A stretch of DNA of 64,000 bases from positions 1 to 64,000 of the forward strand of contig NZ_JAAEDI010000009.1 of the NCBI RefSeq assembly GCF_018129025.1. The letters run 5' to 3'. The position numbers and the translations under genes are program-made. The notes beneath the pieces are model-generated. The model ran no database searches, was not told the origin of the DNA, and was given only the letters and a program-made list of their open reading frames with translations. Source of the DNA: Neoroseomonas terrae (lineage in GTDB: Bacteria; Pseudomonadota; Alphaproteobacteria; Acetobacterales; Acetobacteraceae). Of the stretch, positions 52,702-63,457 are shown piece after piece. Every line of letters starts with the position of its first letter. Within the stretch, counting starts at the first letter, position 1.

Positions 52702-54976
52702 TGCGCCGTTGCCCGCCCCGGGTGGTTCCTGGGCGGGGCTGCGCGTCCTGGTGCTGTCGCCGGTGCCGACCTGGCCGGTCACTTTCGGCAACCGCAACCG
52801 CATCGTCCAGGTGAACCGCGCCCTGCAGCGCGAAGGCGCGCATGTGGCGCTCCTGCACTACCCGTCGGATGAGGAATGGCGCACCCGCCTGCCCCGCGAC
52901 GCTCTGGCTGCCATGGCCGGACAATGGGACGAGGTCTTCCACACGCCGGTCACCCGCCCGCTGCATTCCCGCCCATCCGCCGGCCCCGACCACGCCGCCG
53001 ACGACTGGTGGGACCCGGCCATCGGCCAGATGCTCGACTGGCTGTTCAAGATCGGCCGCTACGATGCGCTGCTGGTCAACTATACGTGGCTGTCGAAGGC
53101 GCTCGAACACGCGCCGTCCGGCGTCCTGCGCATCCTCGACACGCATGACCGCTTCTCCGGCCGACGCGACCTGCTGGCTGCCAACGGCCTCTCCGCCGAA
53201 TACTTCCACACGACCGAGGAACAGGAACGGCTCGCCCTCGGCCGCGCCGACATCGTCTGGGCGATCAAGGAGCAGGAGGCGGCGTTCTTCGCGACCCTGA
53301 CCGCCCGGCCCGTGCGCACGCTGCTGCACATGGAACCACCCGCGCCGTCCGGCCCCGCGCGGCCGGCTGACGGCCTGCTGCGTTTCGGCATCGTCGGCGG
53401 GCGCAACAACATCAATGCAAGCAACATCCGCCGCTTCCTCGAAGCAGCCGATGCCTATCTCCGCCGCACCCTGCTGCCAGTCGAGATCGTCGTCGCCGGC
53501 TCAGTCTGCGACCTGCTGGAAGGGTTGCACCTTCCCTATCTGCGCCAGCTCGGCCGGGTCGAGACGATGGACGCGCTCTACGACCAAGTCGACGCCGTCC
53601 TCGCGCCGCTGGCCTTCTCGACCGGGCTCAAGATCAAGGTGGGGGAGGCGCTGGCGCGGGGCAGGCCGCTGATCAGCCACGTCCACGCTTTTGAGGGCTA
53701 CGCCGCGACCCACCCCTTCCACGAATGCGCCGATTTCGACGCCATGATGCGCGCGATCCACCGGCTGGTGCGTGAGCCGGAGGCGCTGGAAGCACTTGCC
53801 AAGGCGTCGCGCCGCTCCGTGGCCTCCGCCGAACAGGGCATCGCGGAAACCCTGGCCCATGCGGGAACGCTGGCGGGGGAACTGCCGCCTTCGGTCGTGA
53901 TCGCCCTCCGCTTCGACCAGGCCCGACCGGGCAGCCTCATCCTCGACCATGCCATCGACGTCGCCCGCTATGCCGGCTTCCGTGCGCCGATCGCGCTGCA
54001 TTTCTCCGGTGACCCGGAAGCCGCCGACCCAGCGGCGCTGCGGCTGCTCGCCACCCGCGGGCGCCCGGTCGTTGACCCCGCCTGCGGGGCGTTGCCCGCC
54101 GCTGTCGCGCAGTCGCTGTTCGACGACAAGCGCCCGCGCCGCGCCGGTTTGTGGGAAATACTGGCCGGGCCGCATCTCATCGCCTGGTTCGCCACCCTGC
54201 CCGATGCGGGGCCCTCGGCGCCAGTTCGCACCCGGCTCGGCGTGGCACATGCGGCGGCGATGGCGATGCAGGGCAGCCTCGACGACCGCCTCACGACGCT
54301 CGCCGGCGCCTTCCCGCGCTTTCTTCTGCTCGAGGAAGCGCCCTCCCGCGCGGCGGCGGCGATCCGCCGGGCAGCGGGTGCCGCGCATGCTGCCGTCCCG
54401 CTGCTCTGGCGGGGCGAGGACAGCCGGCTCATCGCCGCGCTGCGCGGCGGCGCGGACGGGCCGGTCGCCCTGCTGGCCGAGGATCCGGCCGCCCCGGATC
54501 TGCTCCCCGTCCTTGCCTGTCTCACCGCCGCACAGCGCCGCGCGGTGACGATCTTCGCGCCGGACGGCGCAGCCATGCCCGACTGGCCCACCGATGGCCC
54601 GCTCGCCGTGCGGCGGGAGGCCATCTCGCTCGCCGCCACGGGCGCCTTCTTCGACCCAGGCGGCTGGAACGGCCGCCGACCGGCTTTCATCGTCGAACTC
54701 GGCCGCCCCGCGAGGACACGCCCGGCGCGGGAGATCGCTCTCCGCGCCGGCATCCCCCATCTGCGCATCGGTGATCCCGCAGCACCGGATGTCGTCTCTA
54801 CCGCGCCAGCTCTCGCCTACCGCACCCGCAGCTTCGTCTCGGCGGCGCTGGTCATGGCGGCGCTCGACCGCCGTGCCGGCATTCCGGCCGAGGCGAGCGA
54901 CGCCGCCGAGGAATTCGGCCGCGACGCGGGGTGGGCGCGCATCTGGGCGGAGGTCGGGCGGGTGATGGCCGCCTAG
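52691..54976 (+). CDS. GT4-like glycosyltransferase with novel C-terminal domain
   Basis: A 761-aa protein. Residues about 15-400 are a GT-B glycosyltransferase (GT4-like): LRVLVLSPVPTWPVTFGNRN, LRFGIVGGRNNINASNIRRF, VEIVVAGSVCDLLEG and the donor-site AFSTGLKIKVGEALARGRPL. Residues about 405-761 are not recognised: strand/helix alternation rich in Ala, Arg and Pro (SVVIALRFDQARPGSLILDH, RTRLGVAHAAAMAMQGSLDD). No membrane segment is seen. It is last in the plus-strand glycan operon and followed by metY. Confidence 0.82.
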   Translation: MTSDAPLPAPGGSWAGLRVLVLSPVPTWPVTFGNRNRIVQVNRALQREGAHVALLHYPSDEEWRTRLPRDALAAMAGQWDEVFHTPVTRPLHSRPSAGPDHAADDWWDPAIGQMLDWLFKIGRYDALLVNYTWLSKALEHAPSGVLRILDTHDRFSGRRDLLAANGLSAEYFHTTEEQERLALGRADIVWAIKEQEAAFFATLTARPVRTLLHMEPPAPSGPARPADGLLRFGIVGGRNNINASNIRRFLEAADAYLRRTLLPVEIVVAGSVCDLLEGLHLPYLRQLGRVETMDALYDQVDAVLAPLAFSTGLKIKVGEALARGRPLISHVHAFEGYAATHPFHECADFDAMMRAIHRLVREPEALEALAKASRRSVASAEQGIAETLAHAGTLAGELPPSVVIALRFDQARPGSLILDHAIDVARYAGFRAPIALHFSGDPEAADPAALRLLATRGRPVVDPACGALPAAVAQSLFDDKRPRRAGLWEILAGPHLIAWFATLPDAGPSAPVRTRLGVAHAAAMAMQGSLDDRLTTLAGAFPRFLLLEEAPSRAAAAIRRAAGAAHAAVPLLWRGEDSRLIAALRGGADGPVALLAEDPAAPDLLPVLACLTAAQRRAVTIFAPDGAAMPDWPTDGPLAVRREAISLAATGAFFDPGGWNGRRPAFIVELGRPARTRPAREIALRAGIPHLRIGDPAAPDVVSTAPALAYRTRSFVSAALVMAALDRRAGIPAEASDAAEEFGRDAGWARIWAEVGRVMAA

Positions 54977-55138
54977 GTCGGATCGCGTCAGGGAACGCAT
55001 TGCGCGCGCGGCGCGCCCGCCGGGCGCCGGTCATAACGGTGCAAATTCCTTTCCCATCGGCAGCCGGACGCCGAAACTCCTGCTCTCTCCGGCCCGCCAT
55101 CCGCGATGCCTGCATTTCCCTTTCGCTGCGCCGCAACC

Positions 55139-57890
<2,752 letters not shown>

Positions 57891-57899
57891 AGCGGATGC

Positions 57900-58120
57900 T
57901 TGGAGAGGGGCGCCGCCGCTCTCCAAGCCTCACCCCACCAGCGGGGTTGGACGCCTGGACCGCAAATCGCTGAAGCTGTGCGATGTAAGCATCGTCATGG
58001 CGCACGACGCGACCTCCCCGTGTGCGCAGCGCCCACCCCGCCGAGCACCAAAGCGAGGTTTCCAAAGGCCCTTCGGCCTTTGGTGGGGTGAGGTCCGGAG
58101 AGGGGCAAAGCCCCTCTCCG
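57900..58120. repeat. TIR-bounded intergenic element, copy B
   Basis: A 221-bp element homologous to that at 37308-37530. The left hairpin TTGGAGAG/CTCTCCAA (57900-57926) is followed by GCCTCACCCCACCA. The right end (hairpin CGGAGAGGGGC-AAA-GCCCCTCTCCG, 58096-58120) is preceded by TGGTGGGGTGAGGT, the inverse of the left flank. The centre has CCAAAGGCC-CTTC-GGCCTTTGG (58062-58083). CCTGGACCGCAA is shared with copy A. It begins 9 bases after a stop codon. Confidence 0.8.
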
Positions 58121-58184
58121 CCCCGCCGCCCTGGACCGGCCACCCAAACGGCGCGACCCTCCACCCCCGGGAGGAACCGATCAC

Positions 58185-58979
58185 ATGGCATCAGATTGGC
58201 TTGGCCTGACAGGCCGCGTCGCGCTCGTCACCGGCGCCGCGGGCGGCATTGGCGGTGCGGTGGCGGCCGAGCTCGCAGCCGCCGGAGCGAAGGTCGCGCT
58301 GCTGGACCGGGATTCGGACGGCGCCGCCAAAGCGGCCGAGGCCCTGCGTTCGACGGGAGCGACCGTCTTCGCCGCCGGCTGCGACACGACGGACCAGGCG
58401 AGCGTCGCCGCCGCCTTCGCCGCCGCCAGGGACGCCATCGGCCCGGCCACGATCCTGGTGAACAACGCCGGCATCCTCCGGCCCGGTCCGCTCGCCGAGA
58501 TCGACATCGATGCCTGGAACGCACTGCTGGCGGTCAACCTCACGGGTTACCTGATCTGCGCCCAGGCGGCCCGGCCGCAGATGCTCAAAGCCGGCGGCGG
58601 CGCCATCGTGCATATCGCCTCCATCGCCGCGACCAACCCGCAGCCGCGCAGTGGCGCCTACAGCCCGTCAAAGGCGGGGGTGGCGATGCTGTCGCGCCAG
58701 CTCGCGCTGGAATGGGGCCCGGAGGGCGTCCGCAGCAACGTCGTCAGCCCCGGGATGATCCGCACGCCGTTGTCGGAATCCTTCTACCAGGCACCAGGCA
58801 TCCTCGAACGGCGGTCCGCCATGGTGCCGAACCGCCGCGTCGGCACGCCGCAGGACATCGCGGACGCGGTCACCTACCTGGCCAGCCCACGCGCCGCCTA
58901 TGTGAACGGGGCGGCGCTGCTGGTGGATGGCGGGCTCGACCAGGTCGTGATGGAACTGACGCCGCGCCCCGGCTACTGA
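58185..58979 (+). CDS. SDR family oxidoreductase
   Basis: A 264-aa classical short-chain dehydrogenase. The cofactor motif TGAAGGIGGAVAAEL is near residue 16, NNAGILRPGPLAEID at about 91, and the catalytic set in VHIASIAATNPQPRSGAYSPSKAG (Ser, Tyr, Lys). It resembles 3-oxoacyl-ACP reductase-like and sugar dehydrogenases; the substrate is not assigned. The upstream GGGAGG is well placed. Its 3' end overlaps the convergent alpha/beta hydrolase gene by 7 bases. It may work with the hydrolase and CoA-transferase nearby (inference). Confidence 0.93.
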   Translation: MASDWLGLTGRVALVTGAAGGIGGAVAAELAAAGAKVALLDRDSDGAAKAAEALRSTGATVFAAGCDTTDQASVAAAFAAARDAIGPATILVNNAGILRPGPLAEIDIDAWNALLAVNLTGYLICAQAARPQMLKAGGGAIVHIASIAATNPQPRSGAYSPSKAGVAMLSRQLALEWGPEGVRSNVVSPGMIRTPLSESFYQAPGILERRSAMVPNRRVGTPQDIADAVTYLASPRAAYVNGAALLVDGGLDQVVMELTPRPGY

Positions 58980-59815
58980 GCCAGGAACTCCGCCACCAGT
59001 GCGACCTGCGCCGTATCCATCAGTGCCGGCGCATGGCCGGCGCCGTTGATCTCCGCGAGCCGGACACCCGCGCGCGTCGCCATGGACCGCGCGGTGTCCT
59101 CCAGCAGCAGGTCGCTCTCCGCGCCGCGGATCAGCAGGACGGGCACCGCCACGAGGCCCCACATCGCCTTCATGTCCAGCGCCTGCGCTTCCTGCGCGCG
59201 CATCGGCACTGCGATCGCGGGGTCATAGTGCAGCATCAGCCCGCCATCCTTGCAGGGCCGCGCGGAGGTCTCGGCGAGGTGGCGCCATTCGGCATCGGTC
59301 AGCCTGCCGAAGGGCGCGTGCACCTCCCGCAGATGCGCCTCCAGCGCCGCGATGTCGGCGAAGACAGGCGGCTCGCCTAGCATGTAGTCGCGGATGCGGG
59401 CCATCGCCTGCTGCGGCACGAAGCAGCCCACATCGTTCAGCACCATGCGGCGGATCGGATGGCCCGGCGTCGCGGCGATGCCCATCCCGCAGATGCCGCC
59501 CAGCGAGGTGCCGACCCAGTCCACCGGGCCGTCCAGCCGCGCCAGGAGGTGCGACAGCGCCGTGATGTAGTGCGGCGGCTGGTACAGCGCGGCGTCGGGC
59601 AGCCAATCCGACGCGCCGCGCCCCGGCAGGTCCGGGCAGATCACCCGGCGCCCGGCGCGGCCGAGTGCCTCCGCCAGCACGTCGAAGTCGCGGCCGCAGC
59701 GGGTCAGGCCATGGACGCAGACGACGGGGGCACCGGTCTCGGGGCCCCATTCCCACCAGCGCATGGTGGAGAATCCGGCTGGCGAGAGCCACCGCACCGC
59801 GCCGTCGCGCATCAT
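58973..59815 (-). CDS. Alpha/beta hydrolase
   Basis: A 280-aa alpha/beta hydrolase. The oxyanion region is VVCVHGLTRCGRDFDVL, the nucleophile elbow DWVGTSLGGICGMG (Ser about residue 103), an acid site follows VPVLLIRGAESDLLL, and the catalytic His lies in INGAGHAPALMD. It is cytoplasmic. The 280-residue size fits esterase/dienelactone- or meta-cleavage-type enzymes; the substrate is unknown. It lies 30 bp downstream of the CoA-transferase gene on the same strand, so they probably form one operon. Confidence 0.93.
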   Translation of the reverse strand: MMRDGAVRWLSPAGFSTMRWWEWGPETGAPVVCVHGLTRCGRDFDVLAEALGRAGRRVICPDLPGRGASDWLPDAALYQPPHYITALSHLLARLDGPVDWVGTSLGGICGMGIAATPGHPIRRMVLNDVGCFVPQQAMARIRDYMLGEPPVFADIAALEAHLREVHAPFGRLTDAEWRHLAETSARPCKDGGLMLHYDPAIAVPMRAQEAQALDMKAMWGLVAVPVLLIRGAESDLLLEDTARSMATRAGVRLAEINGAGHAPALMDTAQVALVAEFLAQ

Positions 59816-59845
59816 CCCAACCCCTCTCCGGCCGGCGGCTGCCGG

Positions 59846-61051
59846 CTACAGGATCCCCTTGGCGCGCAGCGCGGCGATCTCCGCCTCGCCCATGCCGAGG
59901 ATGCCTGACAGCACCGCGTCGGTATGTTCGCCCAGCACGGGCGGCGCCGACCGATAGGTGGGCGGCGTCGCGCTGAGCTTAACGGGATTTGCGATAACCT
60001 TCACAGTCGCGCCGCTGCCATGATCCATCTCAAGGGTCATGTTGCGCGCCTGGACGTGCGGGTCGGCGAAAACGTCCTTCAGGGTATTGATCGGGCCGCA
60101 GCCGATCTTCTGCGCCTCCAGCGCTTCCACCCATTCGACCGTGGTGCGGGTCTTCATCACCGGGGTCAGCGTCTGGGTCACCAAGTCACGGTTGGCGACG
60201 CGCTTCGGGTTGGTCGCGAAGCGCTCATCCGCGAGCAGGTGCTCCTGCCCGAAGGCCTTGCAGAACCGCTCGAAGGTCGGGTCGTTGCCTACCGCGAGGA
60301 TGATGTAGCCGTCCTTCGTCGGGAATTCCTGATACGGGCTGATGTTCGGGTGCTGGTTGCCGAGCCGCGCCGGGTTCTCCCCCGTGCTCAGGTAGTTCAT
60401 GCCCTGGTTCGCCAGCCAGGCGACATGCGTGTCGAGCATGCCGATGTCGATCTGCTGCCCCTGCCCCGTCGCAGTGCGATGGTTCAGCGCGGCGAGGATG
60501 CCGATGCAGCCATAAAGACCCGCGAACAGGTCCGCGACCGGAATGCCGACCTTCTGCGGCGATCCGGCGGGCTCGCCGGTCAGCGACATCACGCCGCCCA
60601 TCGCCTGGATCAGCGCATCATAGCCCGGGCGCGGTGCATACGGACCAGTCTGCCCGAAGCCGGTGATCGAGCAGTAGATCAGCCGCGGATAGCGGTCCTT
60701 CAGCTGTTCCCAGCCGAGGCCGTACTTCGCCAGGGCGCCGACCTTGAAGTTCTCCACCAGGATGTCGGTGGATTCGAGCAGCCGGTGCAGGATCGCCTGC
60801 GCCTCCGGCTTCGCCATGTCCATCGTGACCGACTTCTTGTTGCGGTTCACGCCGATGAAATAGGCGCTCTCCTTCGTCTCGGGCCAGAAGGGGGGCGCGA
60901 AGCCGCGGGTGTCGTCGCCGGCCTCGGGGCGTTCGATCTTGATCACCTCGGCGCCGAGGTCGCCCAGCATCTGCGTGCAGGTCGGCCCGGCAAGGACACG
61001 GGTGAGGTCGAGGACGCGAAGGCCCGAAAGCGGGCCGGCTGGGCTGGACAT
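59846..61051 (-). CDS. CaiB/BaiF family CoA-transferase
   Basis: A 401-aa class III CoA-transferase that swaps CoA between carboxylic acids. It starts LSGLRVLDLTRVLAGPTCTQ, followed by LGAEVIKIERPEAGDDTRGF, NRNKKSVTMDMAKPEA and LIYCSITGFGQTGPYAPRPGYD, all family signatures. The catalytic Asp is expected near DALIQAMGGVMSLTG. GGGAG lies 7 bases upstream of the ATG. With the adjoining hydrolase and aldehyde dehydrogenase it suggests a carboxylate/aldehyde catabolic neighbourhood, without a known substrate. Confidence 0.94.
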   Translation of the reverse strand: MSSPAGPLSGLRVLDLTRVLAGPTCTQMLGDLGAEVIKIERPEAGDDTRGFAPPFWPETKESAYFIGVNRNKKSVTMDMAKPEAQAILHRLLESTDILVENFKVGALAKYGLGWEQLKDRYPRLIYCSITGFGQTGPYAPRPGYDALIQAMGGVMSLTGEPAGSPQKVGIPVADLFAGLYGCIGILAALNHRTATGQGQQIDIGMLDTHVAWLANQGMNYLSTGENPARLGNQHPNISPYQEFPTKDGYIILAVGNDPTFERFCKAFGQEHLLADERFATNPKRVANRDLVTQTLTPVMKTRTTVEWVEALEAQKIGCGPINTLKDVFADPHVQARNMTLEMDHGSGATVKVIANPVKLSATPPTYRSAPPVLGEHTDAVLSGILGMGEAEIAALRAKGIL

Positions 61052-61181
61052 TGGGAACTCCCTTGGGCTGGGTGGTGATTAATCGGCACATCGGTGCCGG
61101 GCAACCCGGCGCGCGACAGAGATCACTGGCGCTACCACCCCTCCGCGGTCGATGCTTCGGCAACTGCCGGAACGACCCACG

Positions 61182-61310
61182 ATGCTGCGAACCGTCCTGC
61201 TCCTTACCGCCACCCTCCTCACCCTCAGCGGCTGCTGCGGTGCCGGGCTTTGGTATTCGAGTCCGTCTCGATCCTGCGCGCTCGAGCAGCCCGACCACAC
61301 CACGGCCTGA
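61182..61310 (+). CDS. Very small lipoprotein, 42 aa
   Basis: A short frame starting MLRTVLLLTATLLTLSGCC. It has a hydrophobic signal core and an entericidin-like lipobox LSGC (Cys about residue 18), then a polar 24-residue tail with SPSRSCALEQPDHTTA. It resembles other tiny alphaproteobacterial lipoproteins but no named family is recognised. It lies in a 344-bp gap between the divergent CoA-transferase and aldehyde dehydrogenase genes. The upstream ribosome site is weak, so expression is uncertain. If real it would be a small envelope lipoprotein. Confidence 0.5.
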   Translation: MLRTVLLLTATLLTLSGCCGAGLWYSSPSRSCALEQPDHTTA

Positions 61311-61395
61311 TCCGGGGGGCGCTTGCTCCGGCCAGCCCCACGGCGCATGGTCCGGCCCGATCATAGACCCCAGAACCGTTCCGGGAGGACAACCC

Positions 61396-62907
61396 ATGCT
61401 CGACCGCCCGCACCCGACCCCGGCCGCGCCCTCCACCGACCCCTTCGCGCTCGCCAAGGCTCTTTCCGGCGTTCATTTCATCGGCGGCGCCTATGTCCCG
61501 GCGCGGTCGGGCAAGACCTTCGCCGTGGTGAACCCGGCGACCGGCGCCGAAGTCGCCCGCGCCGCCGAGGGTGATGCCGCCGATGTCGATGCGGCCGTGC
61601 AAAACGCGGCCAAGGCGCAGAAGGAATGGGCGAAGGTCCCGGCGCGCAAGCGCGGCGCGCTCGTTCATCAGTGCGCCCAGCTCCTGAAGGAGCATGTGGA
61701 TGAGCTCGGCCGGCTGATTGCGCTGGAAACCGGCAAGGCGCTGCGCACGGAATCCCGTGTCGAGGCCGGCGTGGTCGCCGACGTCTTCGAGTTCTTCGGC
61801 GGCCTCGGTTCCGAGCTGAAGGGTGAATCCGTCCCCTTCGACCCGAAGGTGCTGTCGGTGACGGTGCGCGAGCCGCTCGGTGTGGTCGGCGCGATCATCC
61901 CCTGGAACGTGCCGATGCTGCTGATGGCGCTGAAGGTCGCGCCCGCGCTGGTGGCCGGCAACAGCGTCGTCGTGAAATCGGCGGAGGAAGCCCCCCTCGC
62001 CGTGCTGCGCATCTGCGAGATCATGAACCGCGTGCTGCCGCCGGGCGTGTTCAACATGGTCTCGGGCTTCGGTCCCGAATGCGGCGCGCCGCTCGTCGAG
62101 CACAAGCTGGTCCGCAAGGTGACGTTCACCGGCTCGGTCGAGACCGGGAAGATCGTCGCCCGCGCCGCTGCCGAGAAGCTGATCCCCGTCACGCTCGAAC
62201 TCGGCGGCAAGTCGCCGATGATCGTCTTCGCGGATTGCGACTTCGACAAGACGGTGTCCGGCGCGCTGACCTCGATGCGCTTCACCCGCCAGGGCCAGTC
62301 CTGCACGGCGGCGTCGCGCATCTATGTCGAGCGCCCGATCTTCGACCGTTTCGTGAAGGCGATGACGGATGCCGTGAACGGCATGGTCATGGGCGATCCG
62401 CTGGATGAGAAGACCGACATCGGTACCATCGTCAGCGAAGGCCAGATGGAGAAGGTGAAGGGCTTCATCGCCGAGGGCACCGCGACGCCGGGTGCGACGG
62501 CGCATGTCTGTTCCGCCATGCCGAAGGACCCCGCGCTGAAGAAGGGGCTGTTCATCCAGCCCGTGATCTTCACAGGCCTGACGAAGGACAGCCGCCTAGT
62601 GCAGGAGGAAATCTTCGGCCCGGTCACCGTGATCCAGCCCTTCGACACACCGGAAGCCGTGCTCGCCGAAGCCAATGATTCCGACTACGGCCTCGCCGCC
62701 TCGCTCTGGACCAACAACCTCAAGGTCGGCCTCGACCTCGCGCACCGGCTGGAAGCGGGGCTGGTTCAGATCAACCAGAACCTCGTCGTCCAGGCGAACC
62801 TGTCCTATGGCGGCGTGAAGTCCTCGGGCCTCGGCAAGGAGGCGTCGCTGGAAGCGATGCTCGAGCACTTCACGCACAAGAAGACCATCATGGTGAACAT
62901 GGCCTGA
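61396..62907 (+). CDS. Aldehyde dehydrogenase family protein
   Basis: A 503-aa NAD(P)-dependent aldehyde dehydrogenase. VTFTGSVETGKIVARAAAEK is the cofactor motif, the general base Glu is in VTLELGGKSPMIVF and the catalytic Cys in RFTRQGQSCTAASRIYV. EIFGPVTVIQPFD and SYGGVKSSGLGKEASLE near the end are conserved. GGGAGGAC lies upstream of the ATG at 61396. The cytoplasmic enzyme oxidises an unidentified aldehyde to the acid. Its TGA overlaps the start of the next gene. Confidence 0.95.
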   Translation: MLDRPHPTPAAPSTDPFALAKALSGVHFIGGAYVPARSGKTFAVVNPATGAEVARAAEGDAADVDAAVQNAAKAQKEWAKVPARKRGALVHQCAQLLKEHVDELGRLIALETGKALRTESRVEAGVVADVFEFFGGLGSELKGESVPFDPKVLSVTVREPLGVVGAIIPWNVPMLLMALKVAPALVAGNSVVVKSAEEAPLAVLRICEIMNRVLPPGVFNMVSGFGPECGAPLVEHKLVRKVTFTGSVETGKIVARAAAEKLIPVTLELGGKSPMIVFADCDFDKTVSGALTSMRFTRQGQSCTAASRIYVERPIFDRFVKAMTDAVNGMVMGDPLDEKTDIGTIVSEGQMEKVKGFIAEGTATPGATAHVCSAMPKDPALKKGLFIQPVIFTGLTKDSRLVQEEIFGPVTVIQPFDTPEAVLAEANDSDYGLAASLWTNNLKVGLDLAHRLEAGLVQINQNLVVQANLSYGGVKSSGLGKEASLEAMLEHFTHKKTIMVNMA

Positions 62908-63353
62908 TGGCGGCCCGTCACGCGCTCCTCCTCGCGCTGATCCTGGCCGGCTGCGCGGCGGAGCCCCCGCCTCCGCCGCCGCCAGAGCCGCCGCCGCCGC
63001 CGCCGCCAGTCGGCTGGCAGCCGATCGGCACGCTGAGCACCGGCGGCATGATCAGCAGTGGCTTCGTGCAGGAGCGTGGCCTGGTCACCACCGGCGCGGT
63101 CCGCCGCGCCTGGATCCTGCTGAACCTGCGCGAGTCCATCCCGATCCCGGAAACCGGCGGCAATGCCCGGTCGGTGCGCTTCGTCGGCGAGTATCGCTGC
63201 GCGCAGCGCGAGTGGCGCCCGGTGGAAGGTGCCTGGTTCGCCCGCCCGAACGCGCAGGAACCGGTGCACGCCGAACGCCCGCGCGGCGGTTTCCAGCCGG
63301 CCGAGGCTGGCACGCTGGGCGGCGCCTTCCTCGACGCCGCCTGCTCCCTGTAG
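62907..63353 (+). CDS. Proline-rich lipoprotein
   Basis: A 148-aa lipoprotein of unknown function. The lipobox is LILAGC (Cys about 16), followed at once by two runs of seven prolines separated by Glu (about residues 20-34). The rest is beta-rich: RRAWILLNLRESIPIPET, SVRFVGEYRCAQREWRPV. The last part distantly recalls the surface-adhesin protein E family, a weak by-eye resemblance. The start overlaps the aldehyde dehydrogenase stop (TGATG), so translation is coupled. Confidence 0.75.
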   Translation: MAARHALLLALILAGCAAEPPPPPPPEPPPPPPPVGWQPIGTLSTGGMISSGFVQERGLVTTGAVRRAWILLNLRESIPIPETGGNARSVRFVGEYRCAQREWRPVEGAWFARPNAQEPVHAERPRGGFQPAEAGTLGGAFLDAACSL

Positions 63354-63457
63354 CGAACCCGCCCGCCCGGCGAGCATCCCGGCCGGGCGCCGTTGCCAGC
63401 GGCGCGCAGCAGGCCCAGCATCCCCCATCGCCAGGCCGCATGGGGAACCCGCCAGCC

